Source: Phallusia fumigata (taxonomy: Eukaryota; Chordata; Ascidiacea; Phlebobranchia; Ascidiidae). Taken from it: a DNA stretch of 39,544 nt. Positions 1 through 8,567 of the stretch are shown here, piece by piece. The notes below the pieces were generated by a model that did no database searches, was not told where the DNA came from, and was given only the letters and a program-made list of their open reading frames with translations. A program made the translations under genes and the position numbers. How positions within the stretch are numbered: position 1 is the stretch's first letter; each line of letters starts with the position of its first letter. The stretch spans positions 1-39,544 of the forward strand of contig QXVZ01017481.1 of NCBI GenBank assembly GCA_008931825.1, given 5' to 3'.

Positions 1-151
1 ACCATTACAGGTCAAATAGGAGTTTGGACGAATTCTGCCACAAACGCCGCGATGATCGAGATTGAAATTTTTTGCTACTAGTTACTTCGCAAACTAAATT
101 TAAGCTTTAGTCGTATAGCGACAAGTTGTATTATGTTTTGTTTCTGCTAAG

Positions 152-948
152 GTTATGCTGGAGGATCTTATCATGCTAGTGTCGGTGCTGGTTCTGATTT
201 CTTATGCCTACACAGTGATCCAACCTACACACCAGAACGTTATGTTGAAGGACGGCAAGGTTTTTAGTTCCTTCGATTTGAATTACTTGCACTTCATTGA
301 AAGTTAATGAGAACAATAATGTAGGCGAGTAATTTGAAATCGGCGAGTCTAAGACCACTTTGTAATGGTATTTTTGCTGTCGGACATTTTGTATCACTAA
401 TGGATCAAACAAAATTAAAAGTGACGCAATTTGTTTCGAAATGAGTTAGCATTTTATGTCGCCATTGTGTTTGTTGACATTGCAGGTACCGCACATGTCA
501 ATGGAGTTGAATATCGCGTTACTTCCGCTTCGTACGGACTTTTCAATCTTTCGTTAACAGAAGAGGGAGCGTTACAATATCAAGGGGTTCCATGTGCAGT
601 TTGCTTCGTTAGTAGTCCAAGTAAAGTAAGTAGAAGAGCCGGCAGTATTTCAATTTACAAGCGACTCAATATTACATTTTACAGCTGATGATACCAAGTC
701 GTGAGACTTGTCCCGATGGCTGGACGATCGAATACACAGGTTACATAATGACTGGAGGTCACTCAGACACGAAACATTCATCCACTCATATTTGTGTCGA
801 CGATACACCACAAGCTATCCCTGGAACTGAAGGAGACCAGAACGGAGCTTATCTTTATGTGGCAGAAATAATTTGCGGTCACAACATGCCCTGCGAGCCT
901 TATGTTGATGGAAGGGAAATACCGTGCGTCGTGTGCTCCTACACGTGA
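152..948 (+). CDS. Short-chain collagen C4-like membrane protein, copy 1 (3' exons only)
   Basis: Three coding exons are visible: 152-259, 486-625 and 685-948 (stop TGA). All have GT donors and AG acceptors, and the phases (1, 1, 0) match the last three exons of copies 2 and 3. The first exon encodes the YAGGSY...FLCL stretch and ends in VEGRQ. The second carries NGVEYR and VPCAVCF. The third begins LMIPSRETCPDGWTIEYTGY and ends VVCSYT. This cysteine pattern and the TCP-GWT-EYxGY signature resemble the C-terminal domain of sponge and cnidarian short-chain collagen C4 proteins; the family call is by recognition, not search. The 5' exons (membrane anchor, coiled coil, RWGR exon) lie before the window. 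The acceptor at 150-151 is AAG instead of the CAG or TAG used by the other copies. No frame break is seen, so the copy may be functional. Confidence 0.72.
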
Positions 949-1151
949 ATGTAATAATGGGCTTGAAATTGATGTGTAGTTGTAAATTTGTTAAAGTTTA
1001 AACGCAATTGTGTAAAATGCGACCGACATTTCCTTACATACATGCAGTTGACTGAACGTACGTGGTTCTGTCGCGTCGCGGCCCCCATAGGTTTTCGAAG
1101 AGTTGCAACGAAGTGGCGTAAACAGTTATTATGGGGCACATATGGTTACGG

Positions 1152-1170
1152 CAGTGGTTCCCAACCAGGG
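1152..1170 (+). mobile_element. hAT-like terminal end
   Basis: CAGTGGTTCCCAACCAGGG is the typical 5' end of hAT/Charlie-type elements. A second, weaker copy (CAGTGGTTACAAACC) starts at 1249. No target-site duplication could be established. Confidence 0.45.
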
Positions 1171-1908
1171 AGGAATTTTATGAGCTGAGGGAAGGAATTT
1201 TCACTTTATAGTTTAGGTATTCATGATTTTATTACTTTTTAAGTAGACCAGTGGTTACAAACCTTTTAACATGACTTTATACCAGTGGGATTTTTCTTAA
1301 CGTACAGGCCTATGCAGAAGTTGCGAATTACAGCGCGAAACAGTCAGAGTTACAATTAAAGCTTTTTCAACATTCCACAAGTTTATCGGTATCATAGAAA
1401 TAGTCCAGGAAAAATAACCAACGTAACTTACTACAGAACACTGCGTATTTTTCACCGCTATGATTTAAACCGGTAGTTACCAATTTGTTTTTTGCTATTT
1501 TACACACGTTTTTCAGCGAAAGAACCCCCGATGTTGATTTGGCTTATTTAGTTAAGTCTCGCAGTAAACCTTCAAAACATATAGATTTCAAACTTCAGAA
1601 AAAGTTTAAATTTCACAGAAACAGCTTACTACTGGGTTAAAAATATGTTTGTTCCTGTTGAAATAAATCTTTACTGCGGCTAACCTAAATTTGTCACGCA
1701 ATTTAATAAATACACAGGTGTCTTCAAAGACGTGTAACAGGCGGCTCGTAATTGGACTTGGTAAAATTTCCTAAAAACCGTTTTTTTTGTGATGAAGCGA
1801 AATTGATTCGTCCCTGTCGTGGGTATAAATGTATTTAATATACCGTCGCAAACTAGATTTTTCCAATAATCGTGGTTTGCCGCATGTCGGCGACATTCTT
1901 TAAAAGTC

Positions 1909-2079
1909 GACTTTGTTTGCAACAAACACACTGCAAGGCCACGGATTTGTTTGCAACAAACACACTGCAAGGCCACGGATTTGTTTGCAACAAACACACT
2001 GAATGGCCACGGATTTGTTTGCAACAAATACACTGCAAAGCCTCGGATTTGTTTGCAACGAATACACTGCAAGGCCACG
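1909..2079. repeat. 34-bp minisatellite, five units
   Basis: Five head-to-tail units start at 1909, 1944, 1978, 2012 and 2046. The consensus starts GATTTGTTTGCAACAAACAC and continues ACTGCAAGGCCACG. The first unit is 35 bp; units 3-5 carry a few substitutions. The core TGTTTGCAACAAACA is a near-palindrome. The array gives long open frames on both strands because 34 is not a multiple of three and stops are rare in the unit; these are not genes. Confidence 0.9.
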
Positions 2080-2390
2080 GCATGGTTCGGTTCTAAGGTT
2101 TGTTTCCATAACACACAGGAAGCGCACATAATCTGCGGGGTTTTCTTTGCGTTTTTGTTTTTCTGTCTAACTTAGCACTTGGCTGACGTTATGCGCACGA
2201 GTCAATCACGAACAGACACGCGATGTACAGATTATTTGCAAGCAAAAACTTTTGAATTTGCTAATTTTTGACAAACAAGAATGTTGTTTGCAAAATCTAT
2301 GTTTTACAAATGTACAGTGTATTGTATTGTATTCAATGTAAGGTAGTCCGTGCCTACGGGTTACGTCAAAGTTTTTCGGGCTGAACTAGA

Positions 2391-2520
2391 AATTAAGCCG
2401 CATAGTTGATTTGGCAAGCTTAGATACAAAAGTAGTGGTGTTAGCTGAAAGGGATTGTTAAGTAAGGTTAGGTTGACCACGATTAAGTTCAGTGTGAGCT
2501 GGTCGAAAGCTCTTGACCCA
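2391..2520. promoter_or_regulatory. Conserved upstream block (copy 2 side)
   Basis: About 130 bp nearly identical to 8148-8280, well above the similarity of the surrounding spacer. It lies about 0.6-0.75 kb before the copy 2 start codon; its partner is about 0.3-0.4 kb before the copy 3 start. A shared enhancer or promoter element is one reading; recent gene conversion is another. Confidence 0.35.
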
Positions 2521-2920
2521 TGTACGAAAAGCAACAAAAATTGTCTGGATTCGTAGTCGGGAGCGTTACGAGTTTAACGGGCTTTAAAAATTCCTATGCG
2601 CGGCACCACAGCCTGGTATACATTTGTTTTTTTCGGCGTATCATCAATTTTGAACCTTATCAACACACAAAGCCTAACCACAGCAATACGCTACCAACGA
2701 ACGTTAGAAGATTAATCTCTTGTGCGATGTCAACAAAATCTTTTTAGGGCTGTTTGAAAGCATGATTTTTCATACACGTGGCGCTTTTTGGCGAAATTTT
2801 AGGTCAGTGTCGGTACTTCTTCTATTCAGTTCTCGTATTCCCTTATTTTCGGAAAGGAAAATGTTGTTCTCATGTTTAAATAACAAACCATCTCGAACCC
2901 ATAAGGAACAAATATCGTCC

Positions 2921-2938
2921 ACAGGTTGAGAACTACTG
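2921..2938 (-). mobile_element. hAT-like terminal inverted repeat end
   Basis: The reverse complement reads CAGTAGTTCTCAACCTGT, matching the CAGTGGTTCTCAACC-type ends of hAT (Charlie-like) DNA transposons and their non-autonomous derivatives. No transposase is visible nearby. Confidence 0.45.
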
Positions 2939-3102
2939 TCTTAAATTAAATACTGTAAAAAAGTTATTCTTTAGGTACTTACTTTGACAGCTGTCGCTCC
3001 GTAATTGATGTCAAATTTTAATAAATGTGCTGTCGAGGAGTTGGTAGCATTTCTGCAAAACCAAACAATTTTTTATTTATTTTTGCACTACGGTACATTT
3101 TG

Positions 3103-3120
3103 TTTCAAGTCTTTTTGTAG
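3103..3120 (+). promoter_or_regulatory. Splice acceptor 17 nt upstream of copy 2 ATG (candidate trans-splice site)
   Basis: A T-rich tract ending TCTTTTTGTAG precedes the 17-nt leader GATTCTGCCAAAGCAAC and the ATG. The same arrangement occurs before copy 3 (acceptor ending at 8550). It is either the end of a 5' UTR intron or a spliced-leader acceptor. Confidence 0.5.
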
Positions 3121-3137
3121 GATTCTGCCAAAGCAAC

Positions 3138-5504
3138 ATGAAATTTCAACGTTATTCAAGACAGGCCCGTAAAATTTCTTACAAGCCCCTTGTGTTTGGA
3201 ACTTGTCTTATTCTGTGTGCGTTGATTTCGGTTGCAACTTTGACTTACCGAGTATTCAGTAACTTTAAACAGTAAGTTGGTATGGAGGAGCTCAATTTTC
3301 TTTTGACCAGCAAATCATTCAAGAAAATTGCTAAAGCTCTCTTTCAAGCTCCCAGTGCCAAATTTTTCATTCCAAAACTTTTAGCCTCCTTTGACACCAC
3401 AAATGTCATTGTTATCACACAATCATGGTTTATGTCGTTTGTTCCAACACATTCGTACTCGCGTAAAAACACGTGCGCAATGTAGAGAGCGATAAGCAAT
3501 TTGCTTGCTGTTCTATTGTTTTAGTTGTTGTACAACAAAGTAGACCACATATCTAGAATGGAATTTCGGTGTGAGGATTTTGTCTATTTTTGCACCAACT
3601 AAAAGTGAAAACTTAATCACAAATTTTCTGTCGTTAAGTGGCCCGCCAAATAATTTGCGAACCGCATGTGGCCCTTCGGCTGAAAAGGTTGGACATCCCT
3701 GCTTTACAACAATAACCGTATTAACAAGGACTAACACATGTGTTTACACCAGCTTGGAAGAACAACTTCTGCACCTGAAGCAACAACAAAGAGCCAACAT
3801 CGACCAAAACAAAGATAAACATGTCATCAGAAAAAGATCACCATCAGTAAATAGGATACGTTATTTTTAGACATAACGAAAAAATCTAGATTATTGTGGA
3901 TAATTTTTATGAAACCCCTTTTTCAAGAGAATGTTCATTACCATATTAGAAATCTAGACTTGTTTTTCAATGTGGTAAACACAGAATGTAACCGATCATA
4001 AACAAAATGCTGGTAAACGCAGATGAATTTGATTCGCACAATTGCGGTTTCCGCAGACATGCTAAATTTATTATAAATTCATATATTTTCAACTAGTTTT
4101 AGTATCGAACCAATACCAGTCAATCAGTCATTACCCCCAGGTCGTGTTTTTCAGGACAATGTTAGCGGCGCAAGTTTGACGAGCAGAGGTAAGCAAAATA
4201 AAAACAGTTGCGGGCAGTTTACAGCCTGCTATTGTTTTTTTTGTCATGAAATTTGTATTCAGGGACAACATACACTCGATGGGGTAGAAGAGACTGCCCA
4301 AACAAAGATGGGACACAACTTGTTTATGAAGGTTAAGTGTTAGTTTAATGAGCAAGACTAATAATAAAACGAATAAAAAACCTCCAATGCACTGCCTTCC
4401 ACATCGCAATATAGCAAACATATTGAGATCGCCGTTGCACAATTGCAGGTTAATTTTATTCAGCGCAAAGCTCGTCTGGCTTCCCTGAATAAACGCCCGT
4501 CCATGTGTAAACAGTAAAAGTCTGATACCAACCGATGGGTCATAAAAATTACGTTTTAAAAGCCTGTGGTTGAACCGACGGGTCACCTGGGAGCAAAAGT
4601 TACAGTGCAAACTCCAGACATCTATCTATCATGTGAGCAAAAAAATCAAATTATTCCCGACCAAACGAAGGTGTTGGAACCACTAACAGTATTGCCCCCC
4701 GCGCCACACGACGTCATGACCGAGAAGCTAGTAATTGACAGGTTAACGACCAATAGCGCACAGTTGCTAGGCAATCGCGTTCCTGACTAAAATTAGGCTG
4801 TATTGGGTTACGTTTGTACCTTTTTGCTTTTTCTCAGGTTACGCTGGAGGATCTTATTACTCCCATGTCGGTGCTGGTTCTGACTTCTTATGCCTACATA
4901 TTGATCCAACCTACACACCAGGACATTATGTCGAAGGACGGCAAGGCAATTAGTTACCCTAAGTGTTAAAAATTGCGAAAATAAGTGCTTGTGTTGAAAG
5001 GTCTTTCTATTTATTTTCAAAACGTTCAACATCTCATCACAGGTACAGCATTTGTTTATGGTGTTGAATATCGCGATTCATCTGCCTCAAACAGACTTTT
5101 CGACCTTTCATTAATCGAAGAGGGAGCGTTACAATATCAAGCAGTTCCATGTGCAGTTTGCTTCGTTAGTAGTCCAAGTAAAGTAAGTACAAGAGCCGTC
5201 AGTATTTTAATCTACAAGCGACTCAATGTTACATTTACAGCTGATGATACCAAGTCGTGAGACTTGTCCCGATGGCTGGACGATCGAATACACAGGTTAC
5301 ATAATGACTGGAGGTTACACAGACACGAAACATTCATCTACTCATATTTGTGTCGACGACACACCACAAGCTATCCCTGGAACTAAAGGAAATCAGAACG
5401 GAGGCTATCTTTATGTTGCAGAAATAAGTTGCGGTTACAACATGCCCTGCGAGCCTTATGTTGATGGAAGGGAAATAACATGCGTCGTGTGCTCGTATTT
5501 GTAA
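3138..5504 (+). CDS. Short-chain collagen C4-like type II membrane protein, copy 2 (complete)
   Basis: Seven exons join in phase: 3138-3271, 3753-3846, 4155-4188, 4263-4331, 4838-4945, 5043-5182, 5241-5504, giving 280 aa. Residues 1-16 are basic and 17-37 hydrophobic with no obvious cleavage site, so a type II signal anchor is likely. Residues 46-57 (LEEQLLHLKQQQ) could form a short coiled coil, and a tribasic R71-K-R73 is a candidate ectodomain cleavage site. Residues 77-88 are a vestigial Gly-rich collagen-like stretch. Residues 89-280 are the cysteine-rich C4-type domain: YTRWGRRDC, FLCL, VPCAVC, RETCPDGWTIEYTGY, HICVDD, PCEPYV, TCVVC. True members of the family carry longer Gly-X-Y repeats, so trimerisation by a collagen helix is doubtful here. 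Intron 5 has a GC donor at 4946-4947. An AATAAA sits at 5509-5514, 5 nt after the stop. A good acceptor at 3119-3120 lies 17 nt before the ATG. Function unknown; an extracellular matrix or recognition role is inference. Confidence 0.75.
3640..3702 (-). mobile_element. hAT-like element end in intron 1 of copy 2
   Basis: On the minus strand the sequence starts CAGGGATGTCCAACCTTTTC and continues with GGCCACATG and GGCGGGCCAC-type motifs typical of one group of hAT-derived repeats. The other end was not found. Copy 3 lacks it at the matching position. Confidence 0.45.
4332..4800. repeat. Intron repeat family, copy A
   Basis: Intron 4 of collagen copy 2 contains blocks shared with 9621-10130 (intron 4 of copy 3) and with 6265-6800 (spacer): an AAAACGAATAAA block, GAATAAACGCCC, and a TGAACCGATGGGT-like block near the 3' side. 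Copies A and C are in equivalent positions and so may have been copied with the gene. Confidence 0.5.
4946..4947 (+). other. GC splice donor
   Basis: Exon 5 of copy 2 ends CGGCAAG and is followed by GCAATTAG. The paralogues read CGGCAAG followed by GTAATTAG (copy 3) and GTTTTTAG (copy 1). With the clear exon alignment this is a GC-AG intron (97 bp). Confidence 0.7.
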
Positions 5505-5569
5505 GCGCAATAAACTTGAACGTGATTGGTGGTTGTGGCGTTCTCCATATTGCCATTTCACATGCACTG

Positions 5570-5736
5570 CCACATGTACCATTTCCTTCATTACTTTGGT
5601 CCCTAATTTCCTTGGCATTTTATAACACAATTGTTTCTGCAAGCATAAACGTATGGATCACCATATTTTCCACATGTACCATTTCCTTTATTACTTTGGT
5701 CCCTAATACCTTGGCATTTTATAACACAGTTGTTTC
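5570..5736. repeat. Two-unit direct repeat, about 100-bp period
   Basis: Two units of about 67 bp start near 5570 and 5670. Both contain CACATGTACCATTTCCTT, TTACTTTGGTCCCTAAT and CTTGGCATTTTATAACACA with only a few differences, separated by a unique stretch of about 33 bp. Confidence 0.8.
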
Positions 5737-6264
5737 ACACACGGAATTGGTAGTGAGGTTAATAGAGCGTTATCAGTCTCAGATTCACAATGAAAAACTT
5801 TAAAAAATAATCTAACCAAATCATTTGTGCCAATTACAATATGTGTTTCAAAAGCAGGGTTTAAAGCATTTGTCGACAAAAACCAATGTGTTGACCTGTA
5901 TTGACCTTTGACCTACCCAATAAACTCTAAACGACCATTTTCCAACACGGTTTTAGGGTGCGCTATAAGTTTAACAACGTTTCGCCCTTGGACAGCCCAA
6001 ATTTGAGCATACATGCTAGAGTATTGCAGAGATGTACTGTAAATAAAAGCTTTGTTGTTGTGTAAATAAATTACTTTTTTGTCACTTTTTTATGACAAAC
6101 GTAGTTCTCGTACCACTACGCAATCACAGCTCAATTTTTACATACCGAATGACTACCAAGCAGCCCGAGGAAAGTCTGTTTTATACTTAAAGCAGTGATG
6201 TAATATCAATTGCTGGGATGCGTCTGTCGTAAAACAAATCAAGTATACTGTAATGATCTACACT

Positions 6265-6800
6265 GATCATACGGAAGAGAAGTAGAAGGACCAGTAATAA
6301 AAACGAATAAATAAAGTTGCTGCGACGCACTGTTTTTTCATCGCGACGAAATAAACGTATCGAGTTTACCACTTTTAGTCAGCGAAACGTTTGCCTGAAT
6401 AAACGCCCAGTTATGTGTGCAACAGCTGTCCAAGGTTACCAACCGCTGGGCGATGCGTCAGCGTTTAAACACGTTTTTGGGGCTGTAAGGGTAAACACCG
6501 ATCAAGCTACAATTGTAAACAACCAATAAGAAACAAAACTGATTGTTTGAGGTTAAGAAGGGGAAAAATGGGTGAGTCAACCCTAAGGTTACAAATACCG
6601 TGAAATACTTTGGGTTGTATCAACTACAAAAGTATGAAACTTCCAGGCGGCTTCTGTTAAATATTGTTGTTTTAAAAATTTTATGTTTTGGGAGCCTGCG
6701 TGTGAACCGATGGGTTAGCTGGGATAAAACGTTGTCAGTGCACAACTTCAGACCTAGCATGTCGTACAAATTTGAACGACTTTTATTTGACCAAAACGTG
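6265..6800. repeat. Intron repeat family, copy B (outside a gene)
   Basis: Shares AACGAATAAA, GAATAAACGCCC and TGAACCGATGGGTTAGCTGG blocks with introns 4 of copies 2 and 3, in the same order, but contains extra internal sequence. Its position between genes shows the family is dispersed and not only a passenger of the gene duplication. Confidence 0.45.
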
Positions 6801-7678
6801 TGAACTAACTCGCGTTAGACAGAAAGAAAAAGAAAAACAGACGACCAAACCGAATGATCCTATTAGCATAAAGCACATACGACCTTAATCTTTGAAAAAT
6901 TGCAAAAGTGCACACGCAGGAGTTGCAAGTCACAGTACGAAACAACCGGGGTTAGAATAAAGGATTCCCCACATTAAAAAACATGTACGCCAGCGTATCA
7001 TAGAATTGGGCCAGTCCAGGAAAAACAACCAACAATGATCTAACTCACTAAAGAACACTGCGAAGTCCTTACCGTGTGTAATGGTTTGAACCCGTCATCA
7101 CCAATCTTCGGCCAGTTTTTTGAAAACAACTTTTTAAGGGATTGGTTCTTTGCTGTTTTGCCTACTTTTTAGGCTAGAAAACGCCCGATGTTGATTGACT
7201 TACACGTCTTTAGTCAAGCCTTGCAGTTAACCTTCAAAAGATAAAGATTTTGGCTTTACAAACAGTTTAGATTTTATAAGTAAGGCACACTGTTGGGTTG
7301 GACAATATGTTTGTTTCTGTCGGAAGTTATTGTTACTGCGGAAAGCTTAATTTTCTCACGCAATTTAAAAAACACAAAAACAAAACACACATCTGTCATA
7401 AAAAATGAAAAACAGGCAGCTGTAATTAGGCTTGGTAAAACATTTCAAAAACTTGGGTGGCTTACCATGTATAGACATCCTATATACACTATTACCCGAC
7501 ATTAAAAGATTGGAACTATCCTTTTCAGTCGCTTACTGAAAATTTACATGTGATCAACAAACAACTTGTAGCGCCGTAGTAGACACAAACATTACCCATG
7601 CATCACTGCTCATCCACCCCAAACAAAACCGAAAGCAGCTTTAGTAAAAACCATATGGCACAATCAGCGTGCAAAAGG

Positions 7679-7740
7679 TATTTGTTTGCAACAAATCCTC
7701 AGCAAAGCCAAAGATTTGTTTGCAGAAAATGGTTGTTTGC
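7679..7740. repeat. Degenerate minisatellite relic
   Basis: One full and one partial unit related to the 1909-2079 array (TATTTGTTTGCAACAAATCC, then GATTTGTTTGCAGAAAATGG). It is followed by ATGATTCGGTTC, like the sequence after the larger array (GCATGGTTCGGTTC), so the sites are paralogous. Confidence 0.6.
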
Positions 7741-8147
7741 TAGACGAAAGAGCGTCATGATTCGGTTCAAATGCTTGTTTTCACAACACATTAGCGCGCG
7801 CATAAGGGCTCTCTTTGTTCCGTTTTTCTTTTCTGTCTAAATTTGCTGATTTTATGCGCTCGAGTCGTTCACGAAAAGGCACGCGATCGTGCAAAAGGAA
7901 TAGTTCACCGTGGCTAACTGGTTGAAACTACGCAGTCGTTTGAGCAACCGTTGTGTACAGATTTTTGTGGAAGCAAAAACTGCAGTCAACATGTTGAATG
8001 TACCAATTTTTGACAAATGTTAATGCTGGATACGAAACCATTTTTTTACGACACATGTGCAGTATATTGTATTCAATGTAACGCCATTGCTTACAGGTTA
8101 CATAAATGCGAAAAAGTTTTTTTTCTGAAGTTGGGGTAAACCAGAAA

Positions 8148-8280
8148 TTAAGCCGCATAGTTGATTTGGCAAGCTTAGATGCAAAAGTAGTAGTGTTAGC
8201 TGAAAGGGATTGTTAAGTAAGGTTAGGTTGACCACGGTTTAGTTCAGTGTGAGCTGGTCGAAAGCTCTTGACTCCTGTAC
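8148..8280. promoter_or_regulatory. Conserved upstream block (copy 3 side)
   Basis: Partner of 2391-2520. A further shared stretch closer to the gene (8446-8490, resembling 2978-3025) includes an E-box-like CAGCTG and the ATTGATGTCA block. Confidence 0.35.
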
Positions 8281-8567
8281 GAACAACAACAAAAAATGAT
8301 CGAAATCCGTAGTCGGGAGCGTTACGGGTTAAAATTGAACCCCCGTAGAAATAGTATGCACAGGCTTTCAAAATGTCATTTGCACCACATGGCCTTGTTT
8401 CTCGGCTTATTATCTAACTTACCTGCAAAAAAGTCATATTTTAGGTACTTACTTTAAAACAGCTGTCGCTTCCGTAATTGATGTCATTTTCTTTAAATTG
8501 TGATGTTTTCCATATTATTTAAGGTAAAGTTGTTTCAAATCTTTTTGTAGGATTCTGCCAAAGCAAC

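Larger units (their letters stand above)
949..3137. other. Spacer between collagen-like copies 1 and 2
   Basis: No credible gene. It holds hAT-like terminal motifs (1152, 1249, 2921-2938), a 34-bp minisatellite (1909-2079), and sequence also present upstream of copy 3: 1500-1620 resembles 7170-7280, and 2391-2520 is nearly identical to 8148-8280. The promoter of copy 2 is expected in the last few hundred bases. Confidence 0.6.
5505..8567. other. Spacer between collagen-like copies 2 and 3
   Basis: No credible gene. It holds two AATAAA signals for copy 2 (5509-5514, 5919-5924), a direct repeat (5570-5736), copy B of the intron repeat family (6265-6800), a degenerate relic of the 34-bp minisatellite (7679-7740), and the conserved block 8148-8280. 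From about 6900 on it aligns in patches with the spacer 1330-3130, so gene and upstream spacer were duplicated as a unit of about 5.4 kb (start to start 3138 to 8568). Confidence 0.6.

Noticed and set aside
1680-2175. Several overlapping open frames on both strands with repeated CKQIRG / LFATNTLQGHG peptides
   Set aside because: They are translations of the 34-bp minisatellite, open by chance in several frames; no start context or conservation.
1152-2938. A single 1.8-kb hAT element bounded by CAGTGGTTCCCAACC and its inverted partner
   Set aside because: The flanking 8-mers do not match, and the interval includes spacer sequence also present upstream of copy 3, so the two ends probably belong to different insertions.
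5334-5642. Minus-strand open frame over the last exon of collagen copy 2
   Set aside because: Antisense of a well-supported exon and absent as a conserved feature in the other copies.
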